A DNA stretch of 64,000 nucleotides from Nomia melanderi (lineage: Eukaryota > Arthropoda > Insecta > Hymenoptera > Halictidae), in contig NC_135001.1 of assembly GCF_051020985.1 (NCBI RefSeq), positions 18,345,896 through 18,409,895 of the forward strand. The letters run 5' to 3'. Within the stretch, counting starts at the first letter, position 1; the number at the start of each line of letters is the position of its first letter. The notes below the pieces were generated by a model. The model had not been told where the DNA came from, did no database searches, and was given only the letters and a program-made list of their open reading frames with translations. This document shows positions 12,659 to 23,226 of the stretch, in pieces. A program made the translations under genes and the position numbers.

Positions 12659-13984
12659 ATAAATGGAGACATGTTAGACGCTTTATCTGAAATGTTTAGA
12701 ATGTAACGGGAAGGCAGTTGAACATCTTATTCATAAAGACATTTTTCAAAAATATGTCGGCAACTAATAAGTTTCTTAGCAATGCACCTTACACCTTTTT
12801 ACGTTGAACGACGAGAGGAATTTATCTACAATGTGCCTAATTTAACTGTAAACGATCGAATTTATGGAAAATTGATCAAATGAGAAACGAACTTCGTGAA
12901 AATGAAAATCATTCTTCAAGTTTACCTACTTTCTCTATTAATAAATATTCTGAACAATTTTAAGCATTCCCGTTTAACCGTTACTTACAAAGTAATATAT
13001 AAATAATAGATATTGAAGTTGCGAGTGATCGGGGAATTGAGGAATTTAAAATATTGCCTTTTTTCGTACGAAAGTTGGTAAACATTGTGGTATTCTTCTA
13101 GTAATTCACGGAACGGTTCATTGATTCAATGTAGTTCAAGGTTGATTTTGGCTCCCTTATTTGGCAATACGTTTTCGCGGTTGAAGTCTCTACCATTCGT
13201 CATTCCGTTTCTGAAAGCATTTTGTTACTTTCGTATTCTTTTCTCTTGTGTCTTTCTACGTGATCAGTTATTTGAACGGACCTCCAACCATGAACGTTTC
13301 TGTTCCTAAAAAACAGCTACAAAGTCTCGAACAGTATTGTGCCCTAACTTCAATGAAACTTTTACATCCGCGACGGGATATTTGATGCTAAATAGTATTC
13401 TCGCCAGAGTGGGGAAATTAGAATGAAGAAATTAATTCGAACTGAATTTTTAATTAAAATTTGTCCCTTTTCATTCGGTATGAAGTTCCCTTCTCGCCGC
13501 GTGCCACTGAAATGCAGAAAGTTCTTGTGTGCGAGGCTTTTTATTAATCCTATTACGAAAATATTAATTCGATGGAAGCGGGGTCAAGCGTTATTTCAAT
13601 TAATGACGTAAAACGTACAGATATTTTTGAGGCTATGGTTTATTATAATATTCATTCCTGCCTTTTCTATTGGCTAAAATTGTAACGGTAATTATAAGCA
13701 GTTTTAGGATCAATAACACTCGTCCCACATGTTTCCTTTTCTTTGTATTCGATACAAGAGCATTTCTCTGCAGTTTTAAAACTGTAAGTCAAAGGCTTTC
13801 GTTTTTTAAAACTCACGTAGTTTCATCATTCCTTGGCTGGAAAATAGTTTTCTAAATTTCAAAATTTTAAAGCGCGTCTTTCCGCGTATTTTGATGTAAA
13901 AATAGCTAACAGCTGTCGACGTGGCATCGGAGAATCGCTAAATGTATGGCAAGTCGCTATTGATTGAAAGGGTAGATATTTTAA
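12659..13984. other. Unassigned AT-rich DNA
   Basis: No repeat copy is recognised. Short plus-strand open frames at 13085, 13423 and 13670 have no features that support translation. Confidence 0.5.
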
Positions 13985-14209
13985 TTGAACTCTGCCACCA
14001 AGCAGTTGAGTCGACTTTTTGAAATTTCTCTGTAGAAACTTCAAGAGTGCATCTACTGAGACATTAATTTATTTATCATTCAGTGTGCGTTCTACTAAAT
14101 CGATTTCTTTAATAATTTCTCAGAGAAACATCTGTTGTCTTTTTAATCGTCGCCAGAAAAAGTAATTAGCAGTGAGTCAGTTTGACTCATCTGGTAGTTT
14201 TAGTGTTAA
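13985..14209 (+). mobile_element. fam-5 MITE, long form
   Basis: The left part, TTGACTTTTTGAAATT-like (here GTCGACTTTTTGAAATTTCT), and the right part, CTGGTAGTTTTAGTGTTAA, match the ends of the 115-bp fam-5 copies at 23015 and 43684. Between them is about 110 bp of extra interior, including TTTCTCAGAGAAACATCTGT. That interior is shared with the inverted copy at 55215-55394. This long form is probably the parent of the short one. Confidence 0.65.
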
Positions 14210-14219
14210 CAATGTAACT

Positions 14220-14464
14220 TTAACTCTTTGCACTCTATAACCTCTAGGACCGCATCATTTACGTGTTAAATATTTTAATGGACGATAAACTACCCTAAGA
14301 TCATTGTATTTACTACGTGCGTAAATTTTGTCCTTAGAAGGGAAATAAACAATCTAAGAAATGTTACAATAGTAACAATATTTTTAAACTTTCGCAAGGG
14401 GCACTATAAAAATGGTTTAGAGTTGCCGATGGATTAGAAAATCGGCTGGAGTGCCAAGGGTCAA
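14220..14464 (+). mobile_element. fam-14 TTAA-type MITE
   Basis: The left end is TTAACTCTTTGCACTC and the right end is GGAGTGCCAAGGGTCAA. The interior TGTTAAATATTTTAATG, AAACTACCCTAA and CACTATAAAAATGG-GTTGC match the copies at 23847-24402, 44583 and 58837. Length is 245 bp. Confidence 0.7.
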
Positions 14465-14479
14465 TAAATGTTTCAGGAA

Positions 14480-14705
14480 AGTTGACCCTTTGCACTCGAT
14501 AATATTATATTTCATATTATAAATATTCGACATTTTCTGATAAAATATCGATAACATTATTTGCAATTAACGCAAAGAAAAATCTTGCATAAATTAAGGG
14601 ACAGAACTGTTTTATTTTGATGTTTCACGTGTTGATACCTTACACAGAATTTAATATTGAATTTAAAATTTATATTTTTACTGTGTTCAATCGAATAAAG
14701 ATTTA
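14480..14705 (+). mobile_element. fam-3 MITE, right end missing
   Basis: The left end TTGACCCTTTGCACTCGA is followed by TATTCGACATTTTCTGATAA and GATGTTTCACGTGTTGATAC. It then has AATTTAATATTGAATTTAAA, in the same order as the fam-3 copy at 20188. The terminal palindrome end cannot be found. Confidence 0.6.
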
Positions 14706-14783
14706 TGATCATTTATTTCAATTTTAGAAAATAAGAAGCATTTGTTTACTGCAAGATCTATACAACGAAAATAAAATTCATAA

Positions 14784-15078
14784 TTTGGCCTCTGGTATTG
14801 TAAAATGATGAATTTTCGGTTTGAATGTGTGTTAACACGTTGACTGTCATGGCGGTCTCTATAGACATATGTGTAAATATAAACTTTATAATTACCGAAT
14901 TTTTATTAATATTTACATGAATTCTAAGTGAAACAACCAAACATATTTGTTTGGCCTCTGGTCATTGTGAAATGACGAATTTTCGCCGACCGTTTGAATA
15001 TGTATTCACCTGTTGACTGTCATGGCGGTCTCTACGGACCTATGTGTAAATATGGACTTTATAATTGCCGATTTCTTA
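14784..15078. repeat. Two-copy tandem duplication, period 165 bp
   Basis: TTTGGCCTCTGGT starts at 14784 and again at 14949. Both copies continue through GTTGACTGTCATGGCGGTCT, TATGTGTAAATAT and ACTTTATAATT. The second copy has an extra CCGACC. Copies have diverged by roughly 15 percent. The second copy runs directly into the fam-6 element at 15079. Confidence 0.8.
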
Positions 15079-15273
15079 TCAACCAGTTAACTGCGTTCGA
15101 AAACTATACGCGTTATCTTGTTTAAAACAGCACTAATTGTTTCGATGCTGAATTATTTATTTCTTTAGATAAACATGTTCTTCCTCTTCGTTTTGCTTGA
15201 TTTTATTGTTAGAACATATTATAGTTGAATTTATCCTGTCTTCGAAACTAAATTCCACAGTTGACAGGTTGAT
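15079..15273 (-). mobile_element. fam-6 MITE, inverted copy
   Basis: It starts TCAACCAGTTAACTGCG and ends CCACAGTTGACAGGTTGA, the reverse of the fam-6 ends at 5987. The interior is shorter and diverged. The terminal TTAA is decayed to TCAA and TTGA. Confidence 0.75.
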
Positions 15274-15285
15274 ATTTACATTATA

Positions 15286-15485
15286 TTAAATGACTGGTTT
15301 TGATGTTTTTGTTTCGCAATTATTAATATCTTGAAAGCATTGCATAATTGAAATGATCTTGAAAATAAATAGTTTCATTTGAACACTATAATGAACCTTT
15401 AAAAAAACTGACAATAATCTATTGTCACAATTTTTATACGGATTACATATTAATCGTATTAAATGCTCGGTAGTTCCAGCGTTAA
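15286..15485 (+). mobile_element. fam-4 MITE, left terminus lost
   Basis: It starts at TTAAATGACTGGTTTTG, inside the usual palindrome. It then follows the family: TTTCGCAATTATTAATATC, AAATAAATAGTTTCA, CTATAATGAAC, and CGTATTAAATGCTCGGTAGT, to a right end GTTCCAGCGTTAA. Its CGTATTAAATGC is the empty version of the site that is filled at 51221-51463. Confidence 0.8.
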
Positions 15486-16126
15486 TCGTTAGTACAACAA
15501 GCAAACCGATGCGTTTGGCCACGCAAACTTTTTCAAGAATTTTCCTCTAACGGTGAACTTGTTAAGAACATTCCCACGAGAAGGAATGTCCCAAAGCACG
15601 TTCGGCCCGAACCTGATGGTGAAACACGCCCGCGCGTTTCGGCGGCGTAAATAAATTCACCGGTTCTTTCCTGGATGACTCACGCGCGCCGCGCGAGGAA
15701 TATACAAGTTTTCACCTGGTGGCTGACAGCCAGCTCGATTATTCAGATGTTGCATTACACCATGATATTGCACCGCCGGTCCTTTTGACTCTCCCGCTGA
15801 CTTTTTCTGCTTTTTTTCGTCTCGTTTAACGGGTTCGGCCGGGAGATCGGGCCGTGGCCATGGCGAATCCAGGGCGGCCAAGCGAGCCGCGCGTGATTTC
15901 ACTCGCGACTCCGCTTGAAACTTTTATTAGCGCAAGGAGATTCCGACGTTGTTCCACCGGATCGCAGATAAGCCAAATGTCTTGCGTGTACAGCGGGCGT
16001 GACGCGCTGAAATTCGCGGATCTTGATTATCTTCTAACAATTCTGCTCGTTTGTTTCAACGGTCCTTTCGCTGCTGCTTCAGCGTCGTCATCATCTCAGC
16101 ATCGTCTTCATCTCAATAGAAAATAT
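15486..16126. other. Unassigned DNA with a CpG-rich patch at about 15560-16080
   Basis: This is one of about a dozen CpG-rich patches. Open frames on both strands overlap each other. No motif, splice pattern or RNA fold is recognised. Confidence 0.45.
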
Positions 16127-16169
16127 TAAAATATTTCTAGTGAAAGACCTTCCGAGTGCAAAGGGTTAA
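16127..16169 (-). mobile_element. fam-3 terminal remnant
   Basis: Only the last part of a fam-3 element remains: TATTTCTAGTGAAAGACC, then CCGAGTGCAAAGGGTTAA. Confidence 0.6.
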
Positions 16170-16404
16170 AAAAGGTTGGTAGTGGGACAGTCGACATACT
16201 CCCCAAGACTACTTGCGACAACGGCTCTTGACGCAAGTTGTCGACACAAGTACCCCGGTTACCTGAACATTTGGCAACCAGCTGACGTGAGATCTTGAGC
16301 AATAAAGTAATTAAGTGGTTGGTAAATGTCTAGATCGATTGCAATGAGCTCGAAATACGTTGTCATCGCACTTCATAATTTTGCTATGTACAATATGACT
16401 TAAA
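16170..16404. other. Unassigned DNA
   Basis: No repeat copy is recognised. Short inverted repeats around TGACGCAAGTTG may be chance. Confidence 0.4.
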
Positions 16405-16534
16405 TATGTGTAATACAAATAAAAAATAAAACAGCATTCCTTGTGTCTTTTGATGAGTTAAACATTTCGGTTGGATACGTGTTAAAATATATATTAATAT
16501 AATATCCGACGTTCAGGTTTTTAGTAGTTGATAT
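16405..16534 (+). mobile_element. fam-10 MITE remnant
   Basis: A diverged fam-10 interior: TATGTGTAATACAAAT, CATTCCTTGTGTC, AACATTTCGGTTGGAT, and GTTTTTAGTAGTTGATATTT. Its right end is missing. The fam-8 element begins at the TTAA where the fam-10 right end should follow. Confidence 0.55.
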
Positions 16535-16608
16535 TTAACACGTTCCCTGCCATCGGAAATTTCAGTTATATTTTTCTTGTGAACTGTATCGATCTTTTCA
16601 ATAAAATA

Positions 16609-16854
16609 TTAACACATTCAGCGCCGCCCCCGCGATAATGCGCGAGTTTTAGTCTATCGCTTAATTGCTAATCCTTCGTGTAACATTTTAGATATGCATA
16701 ACACAAATCCAAAGTAAAATTTACAAAATCGAATTCCTTATTCTCGTCCGTAAGTTAGAAGTTTTGGTTTAATCGATGTTTAAAAATGTATCAGTATAAT
16801 CACCGAAGCTCCCGTTTTTAGTAGCTGAAATTTAACTGGCGTTCAATGTGTTAA
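16609..16854 (+). mobile_element. fam-10 MITE nested in fam-8
   Basis: It runs from TTAACACATTCAGCGCC to GGCGTTCAATGTGTTAA, with the fam-10 interior (ACACAAATCCAAAGTAAA, TTCCTTATTCTCGTCCG). The first 70 bp contain an extra CpG-rich segment with a CGCGATAATGCGCG fold-back. Its right TTAA (16851-16854) is also the left TTAA of the next element. Confidence 0.75.
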
Positions 16855-17113
16855 CCCATTCGGGACGGCGATTTTTTTCGAACACGGTCCCCAGGAGCGA
16901 AATTCTGGGGTTTTCCAGTTAAGTTTTTTAAAATCTCCAGACGATAGTCATAAAAACTCAATTTTCTTATTGTTGGTATGTTTATTTTTTTCTATACTTT
17001 ACAGATACTATTAATTCAAAAATATCTTATCTCGACGACTACTTTACTCAGAATAACCGATAAATGCTCATTATTATCATTGCGCACGCTGCAACCGGTC
17101 TCAAATGGGTTAA
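16851..17113 (+). mobile_element. fam-11 MITE abutting fam-10
   Basis: The left end is TTAACCCATTCGGGACGG and the right end is CCGGTCTCAAATGGGTTAA, clear inverted repeats. It is highly similar along its length to 42896-43185. It shares TTAA 16851-16854 with fam-10, so one of the two landed in the target duplication made by the other. Confidence 0.85.
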
Positions 17114-17274
17114 GTCATATTCAAGTTTTTGGTAATTTCTATATATTTTGATATTCCTTTACGTTTTCGCTGCTCCGTAACGTGCACCGCCATCCGTGGC
17201 ATCTCTAGCAAATATTTCCTCATAAAAATTGGCGCGTACCATGTGTAGTACACGCGGCATCGAACGTGTTTTAA

Positions 17275-17960
17275 TCGATGGCGAACAAGCCCCGAACAAA
17301 CGACGGGGTCCGCGCGAGGAATGAAGCGCGTCGAGTCGACGGGACAAACTCGATCTCGAGTAGCATCTCGATCGGATACCTGAGCGGATACGTTCTTCTT
17401 TACTGGCGGGGTCGATCTCGAACCGTTTCGCCTCGAAAGGAAACACGACCGAGACGGCCGGGTAGCTCTCGGCTAGAACTGGAATCCGCGTATCAATAAT
17501 TTAGCGGCGCGTCCCCCGTGCGCACTTACATCGTCGGAGGAGCGACCACCGCGGAATTTCTACGCGCAGCGCGAATTAACGATCGCCCGGAAAAAATGGT
17601 AACCAGATGAGCAGGTGCCGGGCCGCGGGATTGACGCGAGGTTAACCGGTACCGACATTACCGTGCGTTCTAACGAGGAAAGGACCGCGATTATCCCACT
17701 TCGGTCTTAATGAGTTTTCGCGAGATGACGGCGCGCATGGTTCTTAACGATCTACGTAAAATATTAGGTGCTGATACCTGATCATCTCTAAGATATAAAC
17801 GGCCAGTGGTAAGAACTGATGGGGTGTTTACTGGGAATTTATTGGGTCGAGTCATTAGCAGCCGCTGTTCTCTTCTGACAAATCTGTCGTGGTTCGAAAA
17901 AGTACAGTGAAAGAAAAATAATGAAATGTCCCTGGTGCGAGGTGTGGTCACTCTAGATTA
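17275..17960. other. Unassigned DNA; CpG-rich patch to about 17700
   Basis: The patch is strongly CpG-rich, with antisense-overlapping open frames at 17159-17446 (minus) and 17278-17499 (plus). The minus frame runs into the end of the fam-8 element, so it is not a real gene end. Nothing is recognised. Confidence 0.45.
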
Positions 17961-18085
17961 TTAACACATTGCGTACCGGATAATTTTCAGGAAATTTAAT
18001 TGTGATGGCAATTTTCATTGAGGTTAACTTATATCGCTGTACATTGAAAAACTCGGGTATCATATTGTTGTGTAATATGACATGC
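17961..18085 (+). mobile_element. fam-1 MITE, truncated on the right
   Basis: It starts TTAACACATTGCGTACCGG and follows fam-1 (AATTGTGATGGCAATTTTCA, TCATATTGTTGTGTAATATG). Similarity then stops near 18085. The right half is missing. Confidence 0.75.
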
Positions 18086-20187
18086 GAGATAACCGATGTC
18101 GAATGACAATGTTTAATAACGTGACTAAGCTGATAATAGTATAACACGAGGATTGCAACGCCAAATAGTTAATAATTGTTCCCGCTTTTCTTTGCTCCAA
18201 AAGAATAACTCTACGGAGAAACGGTCGAGATTTTCGTAGCGCTTAACGCGTTAAGGGTTAAAAAGGAACAATGACTAGTAATTCGAGGTGCGAACACAGC
18301 GTTCTAACAAAAAAGGAGTCAGTTAGCGACAGCGATAGACAGAAAGCCAGATGCACGGTGAATGTCGAAGCGTTTTTCCGTTTCTTTATTGTGCGCGTGG
18401 CCAATTCGTTCTATTTGTCTTGTGAATGTAATTAACAGAAATACAAATTCCTACAATATGAAATTTCTCAGTGTGTCCATCTTTTTTAGTATTACTTTTT
18501 ATTTCGAATTCTCCAAAATGAACAAGGAGGAAATTTCAAACAATCTAGCGAATGAAACATTTGAAATAAGAAACACGCGTTTAAATCAATCGAAATTATA
18601 GTTTCAACGGTTTGCTTCAACATAGATGATTATATATTCTCATACGTGCATATGACTAGAAATAAATCCGTAAACAGGGAGGCCTATATAATTAAAATGC
18701 ATTTACTTGATTGATGGGTACTCTTCCGCGCAAGAGTACGATAATCGAGAATAAACCGTGTGTTTGAAAATCAGCACTGCTCTGGCGCAACGTCTGCTAC
18801 GCGTGTTTTTCTGTTCATATTTTTTTTTTCTCTGAAAATCAAGCTTCATTTCCACGACTAATTAATTTCCTACAAACAGAGAGTAATATCCATTTCGCAG
18901 AGCACGTCAGGAAAGAAAACATAGAATCTCATTATTCTTCCAAATTAGAATTCCTCGTTTCATTATTTGATTACTCCCTGTTCATTTGAAAACATTTTCG
19001 TGCACCTTTTATCAGAACAATTACTTTGAAATTATGTAGAAAATTATTTGATTGTATTGTTGATATAATAATATATTATATTTCATGTTATATTATGCTA
19101 CAGTTATTGTTGATCTTACTTTCTGTTTTGTATCATTATCCTGTTGTAGGGTACAGTCATTTTTTTATATTTTAACGATACTGCAGATGACTGGACTAAT
19201 TATGAACCCAATTTCATTTTATTCATAAATATAAAAAATATGTACGCGTTATAAAACGTTCTAAAACTAACATACAAAACTTTTCTATTTATAGTAAAGC
19301 TGAATACGCTTTTAATTGGATAGACGGTGTAAGTATCCGCATAAATTAAATCTTTGAAATATAGGCGAGCTGAACAATTCGTTGCGCATAAAGTTTATTA
19401 TATGTTATTACAACGATGCTGGAAGATCGAACAAATTTATGGCGATTCGATGCTCTACTCCACTTTTACAGGACCTTTTTTTACAATCGTTGTTGTATAT
19501 TCTCCTCGTGGTGGCGTCCGGTAATTTAATCTGTGCTTTAAATTACGACGTTTACACACTGTGATATTAATTACTGTGTTTTATAACGGGATGCTTCGCC
19601 CTGAGAATTATCATTGGCATTCATCTATATTATTGGCCTCGTTATCAGAGCTGATAATTGACCACAGCTAATGTTGATTTATGCTTTGAAAAATCCGTTC
19701 GTCGCACGTTCTGTTGCAGCTACATGCACTGTAAGCCTTCTTGCACTGAAACCAAAACAGTTTCCTCGGCTTCGTTGTTGAAAAGTACAATTTAAAGGCT
19801 TTCAGTGTAATGAATATGAGAAATCGATTTACTTTATTTGCAGAAATTGAAACTGCCACATTTGAAAAATATGTTACAAAAATGTTGACGACTAGACGAA
19901 TCATTTTGTAAATTTCTGTTTTTATAAGTAACTTTATAATACATAAAAGCAGACATTGAAATATTTTAATTATATAAAATAATATAAATGAAATAAATAA
20001 TGAACATGAATATAACGTGTAAAGTAAAGGAAAGGAACATTTCTTTTGACGACTAAATTTTCATCTATTATTTAATATTCGATGCAATCGTTCTTGGAAT
20101 AACACTCAGTATTGCTATAGAGTAAATAAAATGTATGCATCGAAAGAATTTCTGATTTTTGACAATGGAATAACTGCTACTACATAC
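18086..20187. other. Unassigned AT-rich DNA
   Basis: Nothing recognisable was found. A nine-T run lies near 18820. There are no repeat copies and no supported exon. Confidence 0.5.
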
Positions 20188-20588
20188 TTAACCCTTTGCT
20201 GTCGAAAGTTTTTCACTAGATATATTCAACATTTTTTTATTCAACATTCTTTGAAATTAAGTAATGAGAAAACATACATAAGTTAATAAGAAAGTTATCT
20301 TTTTCAATATTTCACATATTGATGCATTATACAAAATTTAATATTGAACATCAAATTTTATAATTTTATTATATCCAATTAAGTAGTGACTGAGAGTCAC
20401 CTCATATTCAACATTCTTTGAAACTAGGTAATGAGAAAACATACATCAGTTAATAAAAAAGTTATTTATTTCAATATTTCACATATTGATGCATTACAGA
20501 AAATTTAATATTGCACATAAAATTTTATAATTTTGTTATATGGAATTAAGTGGTGACTGAGAGTCGCCTCCCGAGTGCGAAAGATTAA
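20188..20588 (+). mobile_element. fam-3 MITE enlarged by an internal tandem duplication
   Basis: The left end is TTAACCCTTTGCTGTCGAAA and the right end is CTCCCGAGTGCGAAAGATTAA. The usual fam-3 length is about 240 bp. This copy is 401 bp because about 166 bp of its interior, including the GTGACTGAGAGTCAC palindrome, is present twice. Confidence 0.8.
20239..20570. repeat. Tandem duplication inside fam-3, period 166 bp
   Basis: ATTCAACATTCTTTGAAA starts at 20239 and 20405. Each copy runs through ATGAGAAAACATACAT, CAATATTTCACATATTGATG and GTGACTGAGAGTC. The copies differ at about 1 base in 10. Confidence 0.85.
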
Positions 20589-21180
20589 TATTTTCACACG
20601 TACTCAGTTCTGCGTTTTACAAACGCTCTTAAATTTTCCATCGCGAAGATAACGCGCAATAAGATACTCTGTCCCAAAATACCTTATTGCGATGAAATGA
20701 GTCAATCTACTTCCACTCGAGATTCGCGCAGCAGAAACGGAATGGATCTCTTGATCGCTCGCTAAACTTATCGATCCGGATGTATAATTACTAATAGGTA
20801 TCTTATCGCGGGTGCAGTGCCATGTGGATATTGTATGCACTCGTGCACAACGTAATCTAAATGAATCTATATTCTCATTACACCCTCGAGTAATGGCTTC
20901 TGGGTTTGCGTATCCTTTTAAATATCTTCTAAACGACAACGATAAACTAGATGCGTTCTTTCTTGTCAAAGAAAAATTTTCTTTTTCATCGATCCATTTC
21001 TATGAAATGTTTATAAATCTAGTCTAGAACAAACATGAATGTTTTTTGATTGAATTTTCATGGATACTTGGCGATCAATTTAAGACATTTATTACAATAT
21101 TCATCTCTTCAATCTTTGTTCTATTTATTGTGTAAGAGATGAAAATATCTTTCTTCCAATTACTCTCATACCAATACTGC
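20589..21180. other. Unassigned DNA
   Basis: Mixed sequence with overlapping antisense open frames at 20604-20969 and 20812-21027. Neither shows a motif or splice support. Confidence 0.45.
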
Positions 21181-21399
21181 TTAACCTGTTAATTGAGGAA
21201 TTTAATTTCAAAAACCTCGTTTTACGCGCAATACAATCAAACAATGAAGTGTGCAAATACTCGTGTGTAAATACTCGACGAAAAACCAAAGCAAGGAAGA
21301 ATTACCCGTTCGACTGAAAAAGTGAATAATTTTTCGTTGAAATAATTAGTGACTGACGTGAATGACCTGTATACTCGTCAAACGCTGTTGACTGGTTAA
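21181..21399 (+). mobile_element. fam-6 TTAA-type MITE, complete
   Basis: The left end is TTAACCTGTTAATTGAGG and the right end is CGCTGTTGACTGGTTAA. TTAA lies at both ends. The interior ACAATCAAACAATGAAGTGT and GAATAATTTTTCGTTGAA match other fam-6 copies. Length is 219 bp. Confidence 0.8.
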
Positions 21400-22173
21400 G
21401 TAGCTACCATTTCTATAAAAATGTATAGATTATCTAAAATAATGGTAGCCACACATAAATAATACTAAGCAAATAGTGTCTACTATTTTTAGGAATTCGT
21501 AACAATTTCGGAGAACGCGCACAAAAATTTGCATTCTATGTTTAGAAAGTATAAATCCGTTCACAGCTAACGCCGAAGCGAACAGAATTTTTTAAAAAGC
21601 GTGCGATCGTTTTCCAGCTTTTTATTGTGTAAAATATTCTTATAAATTCATCGAACCTCGAGCCTCCGGTGCAGGCGAAACGATTTCATCGTTTCACAGA
21701 TTTCAATGAGTTTCCTGTTCGTCGCGGCATTCTCGCGCTCTAAATACAAATTCATCTGGCGGTTTCGATTCTGTAATGCGCGAGCTGAATCAGTGGAATG
21801 CCACCAAATGAATCATCCGCGGAATCACAGCAGTCCTCGTCGTGTGTCGAGGGGCAGGGGAGGGGAGATTACGTAGGCGTATCACCGACGCTGGCGAATA
21901 CTTCAGTGATAACACGATCTCCTCGTTTGGATAAATGAATCTAACCTGTATCTTCGCTCCGGTTTAGCATGCATCATTCTCTTTCACCGATACGTTCCCT
22001 TGCGCCTCACGGTTTGTAATTATCTTCCGCCAATAATCTTGTCTGTGCAACTGATTGCCAGAGACACGCGTGGTATGTTCGATAGGCCTGTTCCGTGCTG
22101 ATGCAATTAAAATAATCGCGTAGATCCTAATTGCGCTGGAACATGACGCACAGTGCCGAATTTTCCGAAATCC
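21400..22173. other. Unassigned DNA with a CpG-bearing part at about 21600-22150
   Basis: No repeat copy was found. A G-rich run (GGGGCAGGGGAGGGG) lies at about 21850-21864. There is no coding support. Confidence 0.45.
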
Positions 22174-22389
22174 GTGACACTAGGTTACAGACATTTCCTG
22201 TACGGTTTATTCTGCTACTCTTAGAAAAATTCATGCTCGTTCATTCGATTTTGAAAGTGACATGTTTAAAAATAGATAATTGAGACACGTACTGGTGTAT
22301 TAGATCAAAGTCGGTGTAAACATTTAGCAAATAGTGTTTATAAAATTCAATATGCGTTAAATTCACGCGTCCCGTGATCCCAGTGTTAA
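22174..22389 (+). mobile_element. fam-7 TTAA-type MITE, complete
   Basis: The left end is TGACACTAGGTTACAGACA and the right end is GTGATCCCAGTGTTAA. The interior (CATGCTCGTTCATT, TTGAGACACGTACTGGTGT, AGTCGGTGTAAACATT) matches 30927-31147. The left TTAA has decayed to GTGA. Length is 216 bp. Confidence 0.8.
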
Positions 22390-22768
22390 TTGAAGTTAAT
22401 TTTTTCAGTTCAGAAGGATATTGTTGATATCTTCTATGTTGAAGTAACTCTTTGAAGATACTAATAGGGTAGATTGAGACGAATTAGATCATACGATCAA
22501 TTGGATTGACAGAAGAAACCACGTTTGTTGTATCCAAATTATATTCCTCATTGTTTGTTTCTTATTTGCTGAAGTAAGATTAAACAATTCCTTCCCGCTT
22601 TTTATCATTAACGTTCAAGTACTTGTAGTTCCCTGATGTCAAACAGAAAATAATCCGATTTGCCTCGAGCTACCCTGCTATTATCTTCCTAAGTTACTTC
22701 AACGTAAAAGACATGAATAATATCGTTCTTGAAAACAATTTTTTTAAAATCTCATTTTTATTTCATTG
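22390..22768. other. Unassigned AT-rich DNA
   Basis: Nothing was recognised in this 379-bp interval. Confidence 0.45.
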
Positions 22769-23018
22769 TTTACACACATTGCGTACCGATTAATTTTCAG
22801 AAAACTGAATTGTGATGGTAATTTTCACTGAGGTCAACTTATATCACTATGCATAGAAAAACTCAGATATCATATTGTTATGTAATATATTTTAAGTAGA
22901 CAATCAATTCGAATTAAATTTTATATTTTTCTCAATGCTGTGGTAATTAGCGAAGTTGAATAACTAAGTGTCTTTATATAAAAACCAGATTTCTCGTTAC
23001 CGGTACGCAGTGTGTTAA
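22769..23018 (+). mobile_element. fam-1 MITE, nearly complete
   Basis: The left end is TTTACACACATTGCGTACC and the right end is CCGGTACGCAGTGTGTTAA. It contains the usual interior and the palindrome-bearing TTTCTCGTTACC near the right end, and is 250 bp long. Its right TTAA is shared with the fam-5 element that follows. The pair recurs at 43441-43798. Confidence 0.85.
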
Positions 23019-23129
23019 CACTAGAACTATCGAGCAATTAAATTGACTTTTTGAAATTTATCTATAGAAATTCTAAAGAAAAAGTCAGGAATGGATCAAT
23101 TTTGATCGTTCTGGTAGCTTTAGTGTTAA
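23015..23129 (+). mobile_element. fam-5 MITE, short form
   Basis: The left end is TTAACACTAGAACTATCGAG and the right end is CTGGTAGCTTTAGTGTTAA. A palindrome GATCAATTTTGATC (23094-23107) sits beside the right end. It is 115 bp, about half of the long form at 13985. It shares TTAA 23015-23018 with fam-1. Confidence 0.85.
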
Positions 23130-23226
23130 ACTTTTTCGTATTTCACGTGAGGGTATTTTGATATATTCTCGTACTTGGTCATCGTTATTGAACTTTTTTA
23201 CAATTTAATAATAATTATTAGAAACA
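23130..23226 (+). repeat. Tail shared with 43799-43898
   Basis: The sequence after fam-5 (TTTTTCGTATTTCACGTGAG, CGTACTTGGTCAT, TTGAACTTTTTTACAATTTA) matches the sequence after fam-5 at 43799. The similarity ends near 23226. The two loci are therefore copies of one segment, not two independent pairs of insertions. Confidence 0.8.

Larger units (their letters stand above)
16535..17274 (+). mobile_element. fam-8 MITE interrupted by two insertions
   Basis: The left part (16535-16612) starts TTAACACGTTCCCTGCCAT and runs to AATAAAATATT. The right part (17110-17274) continues TCATATTCAAGTTTTTGG and ends GGCATCGAACGTGTTTTAA. The uninterrupted fam-8 copy at 55542 reads AAATATTGAATTATATTTAAG across this point. 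So the gap holds later insertions: fam-10 (16609-16854) and fam-11 (16851-17113). Confidence 0.8.
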
